Of a DNA stretch of 37,245 bases, positions 30,437 to 37,245 are shown in pieces. Made by a program: the position numbers and the translations under genes. The DNA is from a virus, in the IMG/VR virus record IMGVR_UViG_3300048586_000913, positions 1-37,245 of that record; one strand, given 5' to 3'. Every line of letters starts with the position of its first letter. The stretch's first letter is position 1. The notes beneath the pieces are model-generated. The model did no database searches and was not told the origin of the DNA. It saw only the letters and a program-made list of their open reading frames with translations.

Positions 30437-31508
30437 GCCCATCACCTTGCGCGTGGATGGCCAGATCTATGGCGGCTGGCAGAAGGTGCGTATCACCCGA
30501 AGCCTGCGCGATATCGCTGGCGATTTCGAGCTAAACCTGACTCGCAAATGGGACGATGCCAAGGCCATGGTCATCCGCGAAGGCAGCGCCTGCACCGTGC
30601 ATATTGGCAATGACCTGGTGTTGACCGGATACGTGGATGATTTCACCCCCAGCTATGACGCCAAAGAGGTAAGCTGGGTGGTCAGCGGCCGCAGCAAGAC
30701 CAGCGATCTGGTTGACTGCTCGGCCATCTACAAGACCGGACAATGGCAGAATGTCACCCTCGACAAAGTGGCACGCGATATCTGCCATCCGTTCGGTATC
30801 GAAGTGGTGGTCGAATGCGATCTGGGCGCGGCCTTCCCCCGCGTAGCCATCGAGCAGGGTGAGACCTGTTTCGAGCTGCTCGACCGCCTGGTCAAGCAGC
30901 GCGCCGTGCTGCTCACCACCAACGAGAAGGGTCAGCTGGTGCTGACCCAGGCTAGCGAGCAGGAGATGGGCGCCAGCCTTATCCTGGGCAAGAACATTCT
31001 GGCGGCCCGTGGAAATTTCAGCATGCGCGATCGGGCATCAGAATGGATCGTTAAAGGGAGCAGTTACGGCGGTGGTGCAACGTGGGATTCCACGGCTACC
31101 ACCACCATTGGCGGCCAGAAGGCGACCATCACCGATCCGGATGTGCCGCGCTATCGTCCCCGCATCATCATTGCCGAAGACGTCACCACCGTGGCCGGTG
31201 CCAGCAAGCGCGGCCAGTGGCAAAAACAGCGCAGCATCGGCGAAGGTACCCAGACCGAGATCACCGTTGCAGGCTGGCGCACTCAGGGGATGGAAGGAGG
31301 CAGCGGCCCGCTCTGGCGCATCAACCGGATGTGCCCCGTTAAATGCGAAATACAGGGGCTGGATGTCAACTGGCTGATCGTATCTGTGACCCTGATGGAA
31401 GATGACCAGGCTGGCCGCGAGGCCATCATCAATCTGACCCCGCGCGAAGCGATGCTGATCCCAGCAGAAGTAACCAAGAAGCAGACCAGAGAGGTAACCA
31501 CATGGTAA
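30429..31508 (+). CDS. P: Baseplate hub protein (Mu P-like, gp44)
   Basis: This 359-aa protein is the homologue of P2 gpD / T4 gp27 hubs. ITLRVDGQIYGGWQKVRITR, then GYVDDFTPSYDAKEVSWVVS are typical of Mu P, and LTPREAMLIPAE closes the protein. It forms the platform below the tube that carries the spike encoded next. It overlaps both neighbours. Confidence 0.92.
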   Translation: MAEPITLRVDGQIYGGWQKVRITRSLRDIAGDFELNLTRKWDDAKAMVIREGSACTVHIGNDLVLTGYVDDFTPSYDAKEVSWVVSGRSKTSDLVDCSAIYKTGQWQNVTLDKVARDICHPFGIEVVVECDLGAAFPRVAIEQGETCFELLDRLVKQRAVLLTTNEKGQLVLTQASEQEMGASLILGKNILAARGNFSMRDRASEWIVKGSSYGGGATWDSTATTTIGGQKATITDPDVPRYRPRIIIAEDVTTVAGASKRGQWQKQRSIGEGTQTEITVAGWRTQGMEGGSGPLWRINRMCPVKCEIQGLDVNWLIVSVTLMEDDQAGREAIINLTPREAMLIPAEVTKKQTREVTTW

Positions 31509-32056
31509 ATATTCGAGATGTGCAGAAGCTGCTGGCCCCGCTGCAGCGCCGCCTGCGCCTGATTGCAGATCGCGCCCTCGTCACCCTGGTAAATGACGCC
31601 CTGCAGCGCCAGAACTTGCAACTAAAGGTGTTGGCAGATGAGGGGGCTGATGATGTCGAGCGCTTCCAGAACTACGGCCACACCAGTGTGCCGCCACAGG
31701 GTTCTGAAGCCATCGTGCTGGGGTTGGGTGGGGCCCGAGCCGGTCTGGTGGCCATTGCCGTAGAGCATAAGGAATTTCGCCCGAAAGGCTTGGAGGATGG
31801 CGACTCTTGCTTATACCATCTCGAAGGCCACCACGTGCTCTTGAGCAAGGATGGTCAGCTCGAAATCGAAGCGAAAACCGTCATTATCCGCGCAACCGAA
31901 AAACTCACCATTATATCCCCTGATAACGAGATCCAAGGCCCGCTACATGTCACCGGACTTGTCACATCCGATACGGATGTGAAGGTTGGTGCCGTATCGC
32001 TCAAAGGTCATAAACACAATCAATCAGGTGGGGGGCAAACATCCGCCCCCGTGTGA
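31502..32056 (+). CDS. Baseplate spike protein (Mu gp45-like)
   Basis: This 184-aa protein forms the trimeric membrane-piercing spike. The N-terminal OB-type part (QNYGHTSVPPQGSEAIVLGL) is followed by a triple beta-helix (DGQLEIEAKTVIIRATEKLT). The apex segment SLKGHKHNQSGGG contains an HxH pair of the type that binds a metal ion at the spike tip in related phages. It overlaps the hub gene by 7 nt. Confidence 0.92.
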   Translation: MVNIRDVQKLLAPLQRRLRLIADRALVTLVNDALQRQNLQLKVLADEGADDVERFQNYGHTSVPPQGSEAIVLGLGGARAGLVAIAVEHKEFRPKGLEDGDSCLYHLEGHHVLLSKDGQLEIEAKTVIIRATEKLTIISPDNEIQGPLHVTGLVTSDTDVKVGAVSLKGHKHNQSGGGQTSAPV

Positions 32057-32062
32057 GGGGCG

Positions 32063-32515
32063 ATGACTACAGCCATCATTTGGAACAACGAGACCGGCCG
32101 GGGCGATATTGAAATCACCTCGGCCGGTTTGCGTCAGGATGATGGCCTCGAAACGCTGGTGCTGCAGGTGCTTTTCACCGATGCCCGCGCCGATGATTCC
32201 GACGTGCTTCCAGACGGTACCGGCGATAAGCGCGGCTGGATTGGCGACACCTTCACAGTTCAGCCCTGGGGTAGCAAGCTCTGGCTGCTGGATCGATCCA
32301 AGCTAACCACCGATGTACGCAACAAAGCGGTGACCTACGCACAAACTGCTCTTGATGCTCATTTAAAGCCTGATTACGCCCGCAATATCGTGGTGACCGG
32401 ATCCATCCCACAGTTCCAACTGCTGCAGCTCGTTATCGCTATCACCCGCCAAGATGGAACTGAAATGACTATGACCATCAACCAGCGGTGGGGGGCGCAG
32501 GCCAATGCCGTATAA
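32063..32515 (+). CDS. Baseplate wedge protein (Mu gp46-like)
   Basis: This 150-aa member of the phage GP46 family is related to the gp25-like wedge subunit. It reads GDTFTVQPWGSKLWLLDRSK, then TYAQTALDAHLKPDYARNIV. GAGGGGCG precedes the ATG. It overlaps the baseplate J gene by 11 nt. Confidence 0.9.
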   Translation: MTTAIIWNNETGRGDIEITSAGLRQDDGLETLVLQVLFTDARADDSDVLPDGTGDKRGWIGDTFTVQPWGSKLWLLDRSKLTTDVRNKAVTYAQTALDAHLKPDYARNIVVTGSIPQFQLLQLVIAITRQDGTEMTMTINQRWGAQANAV

Positions 32516-33572
32516 CGTCCCCACCCTACGTCAGATTACCGCCAGCGGTCTGCTGGATATCGAATCAAGCCTTGACACGGTGTTGCCAAAATTCGGCATC
32601 GAGCAGGCGCTTAATGCCGCAGTGTCAGCAGGCCAGCGCGACCTCTATGACCACCAGATGTGGATCGTGCGCCAGATCATCCCGACCAGCGAATCGGATG
32701 ATCAGACCATCATTGAAACCGCTCAATTTGAAGGCGTGATCCGCAAGTCGGCCACCTATGCCGCAGGGCCTGCCACCTTGAATGGCACCGTTCCTTCTCC
32801 TGTCGGCACCGTGCTGCAGCACAGCGACGGCCGTCAATACACCGTTACCAGCAGCGGCAGCCCAAGCGGTGGCACGGTAGCTGTGCAGGTGCAGGCTGTT
32901 AACGCTGGCGCCGCTGGCAACCTTGCAGTCGGCGAGCCGTTGACGCTGGTGACTCCAGTCCCCGGCTTACAATCTAACGGCACCAGTGGCGACATCAGCG
33001 GCGGTGCCGATATCGAGCCAATCAACCAGCTGCTTGAACGCCTGCTGTTTCGCAAGCGCAACCCGCCACTGGGCGGCGCTGTGCATGATTACGTGGCATG
33101 GATGCGTGAGGTAGCAGGCGTTACCCGCGCATGGTGCTTTGATGCATGGCAGGGTGGCAGCACCGTTGGCATTGCATGGGTTTATGATGACCGGATCGAT
33201 ATCCTGCCCACCGTGACCGACAAAGAGAACATGCAGCAATGGTTGTTCCGCCACCCAGACCCTGCCACCGGTGTGCTGGTCGGCCGCCCAGGTGGTATCG
33301 AGCCGGTCGATCTAGGCCTGACCCTGAAACCCACGACTCTGACTATTACTCCGACGCCTGACAGCACTGTTATTCGCGCCGCCATCCAGGCAAACCTGGA
33401 TGGTTATCAGAGCACGCTGCAGCCAGCGCAGACCATGCTCTTGTCGCGTATTCGCACCGCTATCGGCTCGGCGACAGGCGTTGGAAACTATACCCTTAGT
33501 CTGGCTGCCGACGTGCCAGCTGCCAGCAATGAGCTGAACGTGATCGGGGGCATTATATGGCCCACTCTGTAG
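32505..33572 (+). CDS. Baseplate J-like protein (Mu gp47)
   Basis: This 355-aa wedge protein of the baseplate J family contains LPKFGIEQALNAAVSAGQRD, PSPVGTVLQHSDGRQYTV, then VQAVNAGAAGNLAVGEPLTL and GLTLKPTTLTITPTPDSTVI. It links hub and fibre-bearing parts. It overlaps the next gene by 16 nt. Confidence 0.93.
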   Translation: MPYNVPTLRQITASGLLDIESSLDTVLPKFGIEQALNAAVSAGQRDLYDHQMWIVRQIIPTSESDDQTIIETAQFEGVIRKSATYAAGPATLNGTVPSPVGTVLQHSDGRQYTVTSSGSPSGGTVAVQVQAVNAGAAGNLAVGEPLTLVTPVPGLQSNGTSGDISGGADIEPINQLLERLLFRKRNPPLGGAVHDYVAWMREVAGVTRAWCFDAWQGGSTVGIAWVYDDRIDILPTVTDKENMQQWLFRHPDPATGVLVGRPGGIEPVDLGLTLKPTTLTITPTPDSTVIRAAIQANLDGYQSTLQPAQTMLLSRIRTAIGSATGVGNYTLSLAADVPAASNELNVIGGIIWPTL

Positions 33573-35317
33573 CGCAATGGCATGAGGTATTGCTGCAGCA
33601 GATGCCCCGTGGCCGAGCCTGGCCGCGTGAACCTGATTCGAATCTGGCAAAGTACGTGCTTGGCTTTGCCAAACGACTGGTTGATTGCGAGGTCAGTGCA
33701 GACCAGCTTTATCTTGAGATGCGGCCAGAAACGACAGTGCAGTTGTTGCCGGATTGGGAAGAGTATCTTGGGCTGCCAGAGTGCGCTGTGCCTAACCAGA
33801 CCTTTGAGAGCCGCCGCCAAGCGGTGATTGAGAAGTATCACCGCAAAGGCGGACTGCAAACATGGCAGATCGAGGCGCTGGCGCTGGCCCTTGGCTTTAC
33901 TGTCGAGGTGCGCGAGCACTTCCCGCACCACGTTCTGCGGCCGGTGACCTATCCGATCTGGCCAAACCGCTGGCGCTACACTCTCGAAGTGGTGGTGTTC
34001 GGCCTGCCTGATGGCCGTTTTCGCGTTACTGACACCGTAATTACTCCACTTAAAACCCAGACTGCCCTGCTGCTGGAATGCACCCTGTCGCGCTACAAGT
34101 TGGGCGGTTTTACCTATGATTTCGTTTATCAACCTGACCCAATCCAGCTCGGTGTAAGTCTGGACTTTATCAGTAAGCGCTACTTCAAGAATGGAAGCCA
34201 AACTGGCCTTGGCAGTCTGCTTTATTTCACTAGAGCCGGTGGCGGAACAGATTTTTCAGCATCTGGCGAAATTGTTCTGTTTTCTGAAAATCAACCAAGG
34301 GTTGGTGGTGATGGTTTATTGATAGAGCAGTCGGCAACTAACAGGGTGCCAAGTTCTTATTTCCCAGCTGGTTGGCCTAGAACGCTTAATGGAACAATTG
34401 CTGAGATTGTAGATGGTCAATCAAGCGCCAAGACTGGGCGAGGCGTTGCTACAGGATTAGGGGCTTTTCGTCTAACCAGTTCGCAAGATGATGTGATCAA
34501 CGTCCTTGCTGGCGACACTGTGTTCTGTACGGTCAGGTTCAAGATTGGTGCAGACGCTGTTTTCAGAGTTCGAGTCGCAGACCCCACATTCAGAGGGGAA
34601 CGTGGTTTTGATATGACGGGATCCTCTGTTTTTGGCACGCTACCTTACACATCAAACATGCTCCATGATGGTTATGTTGAGGTTGCGGTTTCTTACACAT
34701 CAGTTGGTCCTGGTCAGGTGTTTTTTGAGTTTTTTCTTGTCGGCCAGGGCAGCACCACCACCTCGCCTTTACCGGGAGAGGTTTGTTACATGCAGCTGCC
34801 ACAAGTAGAGGCTTCAAAACAGACCAGTTACATAGCAAGGAACGCTGATGCAGGATTAAGACCTGCTGAGTTTGCCAAGTTATCTTTGAGTGATTTTGAT
34901 ACCACTGAAGGTACCGCTTTTATCGAGTTTTACTGGGATGGTGAAAGTTATAATCGTGGTTTTTTCACTTTGGGAGACAACACGATAGACCACCAGGTTA
35001 GGTGTCGTGCATTAGCAAATGGTAAGTTTGAGGTGCTTTTGTTTGATTCTGGATCAAGCCTTGGCGGTCATAATTTTGACTCTCCTCCTGTCGGCATTGT
35101 CCGCGTGGCTGTGTCCTACTCTCCGACTGAATTGGTTATGGCGGTTAACGGTGTCGCTAAAGTTTCAACACCATCAGGAAGAGTTACATCAATCAATCAA
35201 ATGTCAATTGGGTCAAGACATGCAGGAGCAGAACCTCTTAACAGCCATATTCGCACCGCTCGTTATTACCCGCGCTCAACCTCTGCTGCAGAGCTGCAGC
35301 AGATGACGGTCATATAG
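33557..35317 (+). CDS. gp48-like baseplate protein fused to a lectin-like fibre region
   Basis: This 586-aa protein is about three times the usual length of Mu gp48. Residues 1-195 (QWHEVLLQQMPRGRAWPREP, then KYHRKGGLQTWQIEALALAL) are a standard gp48/DUF2313 baseplate protein. From about residue 210 (FTRAGGGTDFSASGEIVLF, LLIEQSATNRV) the sequence becomes a head-spike/carbohydrate-binding-like module and then a LamG-like domain (EGTAFIEFYWDGESYNRGFF, VRVAVSYSPTELVMAVNGV). Codon and base use become AT-richer at about 34190. The extension probably makes the receptor-binding part of the tail tip. Confidence 0.85.
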   Translation: MAHSVAQWHEVLLQQMPRGRAWPREPDSNLAKYVLGFAKRLVDCEVSADQLYLEMRPETTVQLLPDWEEYLGLPECAVPNQTFESRRQAVIEKYHRKGGLQTWQIEALALALGFTVEVREHFPHHVLRPVTYPIWPNRWRYTLEVVVFGLPDGRFRVTDTVITPLKTQTALLLECTLSRYKLGGFTYDFVYQPDPIQLGVSLDFISKRYFKNGSQTGLGSLLYFTRAGGGTDFSASGEIVLFSENQPRVGGDGLLIEQSATNRVPSSYFPAGWPRTLNGTIAEIVDGQSSAKTGRGVATGLGAFRLTSSQDDVINVLAGDTVFCTVRFKIGADAVFRVRVADPTFRGERGFDMTGSSVFGTLPYTSNMLHDGYVEVAVSYTSVGPGQVFFEFFLVGQGSTTTSPLPGEVCYMQLPQVEASKQTSYIARNADAGLRPAEFAKLSLSDFDTTEGTAFIEFYWDGESYNRGFFTLGDNTIDHQVRCRALANGKFEVLLFDSGSSLGGHNFDSPPVGIVRVAVSYSPTELVMAVNGVAKVSTPSGRVTSINQMSIGSRHAGAEPLNSHIRTARYYPRSTSAAELQQMTVI

Positions 35318-35325
35318 GAGTTACT

Positions 35326-35985
35326 ATGTATTGGATTGATAACGATACCGGCGTATCTTCGACGCCGCTTCCCCCCGCGGTTATCTCGTTAACGAAAAAG
35401 TTTTTCACCAATGGCGGCCTTGGCGAACCGCCAAGCATTCCTGAAGATTTCTGGTTCAACATGGTGCAGGAAGAGCTGCTTGGCGTGCTCACCATGGCAG
35501 GCATAGCGCCAGTCAAGAGTGACCTTGGTCAGCTCGCCAAATCTATCCAGTCCATCGCGTTCAGTGCCTATCCTGTCGGCGCACCTATCCCATGGCCATT
35601 AGCAACTCCACCTGATGGCTACATCATAATGATGGGGCAATCGTTCAGCCCTGCGCTTACTCGATTGGCATCTGTCTACCCATCATTGATTCTTCCTGAC
35701 CCCCGAGGACGAGTCATAAGGGGTTGGGATAACGGTAAGAACTTAGATCCTTCCCGAGCGCTTTTGTCTTTGCAGGCCGGTCAAAACGAAGCACACACCC
35801 ACGACGTGTTGCTTGGAAGTGGCTCAGGCGCTCAGTCTGTGCTTACGAATGATGCTGGTCGCCAACCTGCTGCTACATCAAATTATGTCAATGCTGGTAA
35901 TGGCGGACCATACATCAGGTCATCAGGTGGCACGGAGGCCAGAATGGTGAACATTGCATTCAACTATATTGTGAGGGCTATATAA
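35326..35985 (+). CDS. Tail fibre protein with collar domain
   Basis: This 219-aa protein is shorter than the Mu S fibre. The N-terminal part may attach to the baseplate. The tail-collar domain starts at about residue 82 (YPVGAPIPWPLATPPDGYII, then LPDPRGRVIRGWDNG), followed by the His-containing AHTHDVLLGSGS, and ends with EARMVNIAFNYIVRAI, as fibres of this type do. AGGAG precedes the ATG. It overlaps the assembly gene by one base. Confidence 0.88.
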   Translation: MYWIDNDTGVSSTPLPPAVISLTKKFFTNGGLGEPPSIPEDFWFNMVQEELLGVLTMAGIAPVKSDLGQLAKSIQSIAFSAYPVGAPIPWPLATPPDGYIIMMGQSFSPALTRLASVYPSLILPDPRGRVIRGWDNGKNLDPSRALLSLQAGQNEAHTHDVLLGSGSGAQSVLTNDAGRQPAATSNYVNAGNGGPYIRSSGGTEARMVNIAFNYIVRAI

Positions 35986-36608
35986 TGAACGAACCGCGTA
36001 CAACATTGGATGAGCATGGTTTCGCCATAACTGATGGCTGGTTTTTGTGCCACGCAATGCACTGGCAAACCAGAGAATACATGTCATCAAGCGATGTCTG
36101 GATAGTTCGCTCAACTGGTTTGCCAGGTGATTCGTTTGCTGATGCTCCTGGTGCTCCAGTTGTTGGGTTTTCCTATGTGCGGAATCAAAACAACCAAAGT
36201 TGGGATCTGGTCGTAGACTCTCGCGGGACAACTATTTATGAGAAAGCTACTCGCCTTCCTTCAGTTATTTTCATGCTTGGTCCCATACCCGAAACGCATA
36301 CCATCATTCCTCCGTCATCTCAGTTTGATGTGTGGGATGAACAATTGGGGCGGTGGGTAAAGGATGATGAACAAGAACAGTCGTGGTTGATTGAGCAGGC
36401 ACTCAATCAACGACAATCCCTAATGAGCGAGGCTAGCCAGGAGATCGCTGTTCTGATTGATGCCCTTGACCCCGCTATCATCGACGACCCATCTGATGAA
36501 GACCAGGTCAAGCTGACTGCTTGGAAGGCCTACCGGGTCGAACTCTCCAAGATCGACCAGCAGCCGTCTTATCCCGATGCTATCAACTGGCCTTTAAAGC
36601 CCCAGTAA
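35985..36608 (+). CDS. Tail fibre assembly protein
   Basis: This 207-aa chaperone-type protein is encoded directly after the fibre. The N-terminal half is variable; the C-terminal half is typical of the family (EAIAVLIDALDPAI-type segment, then QVKLTAWKAYRVELSKIDQQ, ending YPDAINWPLKPQ). It would help fold or trimerise the adjacent fibre. The last phage gene, it is followed by a terminator. Confidence 0.9.
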   Translation: MNEPRTTLDEHGFAITDGWFLCHAMHWQTREYMSSSDVWIVRSTGLPGDSFADAPGAPVVGFSYVRNQNNQSWDLVVDSRGTTIYEKATRLPSVIFMLGPIPETHTIIPPSSQFDVWDEQLGRWVKDDEQEQSWLIEQALNQRQSLMSEASQEIAVLIDALDPAIIDDPSDEDQVKLTAWKAYRVELSKIDQQPSYPDAINWPLKPQ

Positions 36609-36632
36609 ACATTCCGCAAACCAGACATGCAT

Positions 36633-36658
36633 AAGGGGCCATTACGGCCCCTTGTTAT
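36633..36658 (+). terminator. Rho-independent terminator of the late operon
   Basis: The 8-bp stem AAGGGGCC/GGCCCCTT with a 5-nt loop is followed by GTTATCT. It ends late transcription before the right phage end. Confidence 0.8.
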
Positions 36659-36749
36659 CTCTCATCACACATACGCCCTAGTGTTTTGATCATTCCAATT
36701 CGTGATCAATTCACTAGCTCGCAGTGATCAATTCACCCGCGCGGCTACA
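36659..36749 (+). other. Prophage right end with inverted transposase-binding-type sites
   Basis: GTGATCAATTCACTAG (36702-36717) and AGTGATCAATTCACC (36723-36737) are the inverse complements of the left-end sites. The weaker CTAGTGTTTTGATCAT (36678-36693) is in the left-end orientation. The element ends GGCTACA at 36749. All three contain TGATCA. No mom or com gene lies here, unlike Mu. Confidence 0.78.
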
Positions 36750-36754
36750 ACGGG
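36750..36754. repeat. Target-site duplication, right copy
   Basis: ACGGG, identical to 864-868, immediately follows the CA terminus of the prophage. Confidence 0.93.
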
Positions 36755-37245
36755 TCGATGCGGCCACCCCCTTTATCCTGCACCGCTTGGTGCCCATCAT
36801 CGGTGAGTTTCGCCGCCGCTACCCCGCCATCGAGCTGCAATTGCACAGCTCGGAGGGCTTTATCAATCTGATGGAGCGGCGGGTGGACATGGCCATCCGT
36901 ATTGGCGAGCTGACCGACTCTTCCCTGCGAGCCCTGCCGCTTGGCCACTCGCGGCTAAGGTTGCTGGCATCGCCCGCTTACCTGAGTGAGCGCGGTACCC
37001 CGCGCCAGCCGGCGGATCTGCTGGTGGGCCACGAGCTGCTGGGCTTTTTGCATCCCGATCACCTCAACCACTGGCCGCTGCTCAGTGCCGAGCAGGGGGA
37101 TCGCTTCGCCATCACCCCCAGCCTGCGGGCCAGCAGCGGTGAGACTTTGCGTCAGCTGGCGCTGGCGGGGCAGGGGATCGTCTGCCTGTCGGACTTTATG
37201 ACAGGGCCGGATCGGGCGAGCGGCGCTCTGGTGGAGGTGCTGGCG
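36750..37245 (+). pseudogene. LysR-family regulator, 3' part, runs off the window
   Basis: This is the effector-binding half of the interrupted LysR regulator, open for 165 codons to the window edge: RVDAATPFILHRLVPIIGEF, then LMERRVDMAIRIGELTDSSL and SSGETLRQLALAGQGIVCLS. This is the standard substrate-binding fold of the family. It has no start codon or ribosome site of its own at the junction, so it is probably not translated in the lysogen. The true stop lies beyond 37245. Confidence 0.93.

Larger units (their letters stand above)
869..36749 (+). mobile_element. Mu-like transposable prophage, complete
   Basis: The element is 35,881 bp, begins TGTATAGACTC and ends GCGGCTACA, giving the TG/CA termini used by Mu-type transposases. 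A 5-bp direct duplication flanks it. Gene content and order follow Mu: c, ner, A, B, early genes, mor, lysis, gp26-27, terminase, portal, F, I, T, gp36/G/gp37, gp38, sheath, tube, gp41, tape measure, gp43-48 and fibre. All essential morphogenesis genes look open and intact, so the prophage may be inducible. Its tail/host-range cluster is at the right end, with no Mu-type invertible segment. Confidence 0.95.

Noticed and set aside
1-37245. CRISPR arrays, tRNA and rRNA genes.
   Set aside because: No regularly spaced repeats, cloverleaf-like sequences or rRNA signatures were seen on either strand by eye.

Overview
The window holds a complete Mu-like transposable prophage (869-36749, 35,881 bp) inserted in a chromosomal LysR-type regulator gene, with a little host DNA on each side. 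The host is most likely an Aeromonas species or a close gammaproteobacterium. This rests on GC-rich coding, the style of the LysR and DUF6404 genes, and Dam-type GATC sites; it is an inference, because no rRNA or species marker is present. The prophage starts with TG and ends with CA and is flanked by a 5-bp duplication (ACGGG at 864-868 and 36750-36754). Removing it with one copy of ACGGG rejoins the LysR frame exactly (..GILRV-DAATPF..).

Layout. The left end (869-1113) carries transposase-type end sites built around TGATCA. A leftward LexA-like c repressor (1114-1770) faces an array of GTTTAT operators. The rightward early region then encodes Ner, transposase A, target activator B and about 17 small early/middle genes (5210-10869). 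These include a DUF3164 protein, an ANR-family regulator, a CxxC zinc-ribbon protein and GemA/gp16. A signal-peptide moron (10871-11317) and the Mor/C activator (11418-11891) follow. A Mor-type dyad and -10 box (11960-12011) lead into the late region: lysozyme, holin, DksA/TraR zinc finger, DUF2730, gp26-like, small and large terminase, portal, F, protease/scaffold, major capsid, decoration-like proteins, head completion, sheath, tube, frameshifted tail chaperone, tape measure, baseplate, tail fibre and fibre assembly. The right end has a terminator and inverted end sites.

The most unusual feature is a pair of near-identical 62-nt direct repeats (8520-8581 and 8942-9003) in the early operon. 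Each contains the complete conserved core of a type II hammerhead ribozyme: GAAAC, a closed stem III, the GUC cleavage triplet, a closed stem I, and CUGAUGA. The two repeats differ only in the stem III loop. They flank one small AT-richer ORF (8582-8938), so double cleavage would release a 422-nt RNA carrying that ORF, with ends suited to circularisation.

Other points of note: an S24 autocleavage domain fused to a MuA-like DNA-binding domain in the repressor; Cys in place of the T4-lysozyme Asp20 equivalent; a -2 frameshift site in the tail chaperone; a nested scaffold start inside the protease gene; a 376-bp non-coding gap almost exactly at the prophage centre, where Mu has its strong gyrase site and the P_I promoter; and a gp48 baseplate protein fused to a lectin-like fibre. 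No gam, mom/com or gin-type inversion system is recognisable.
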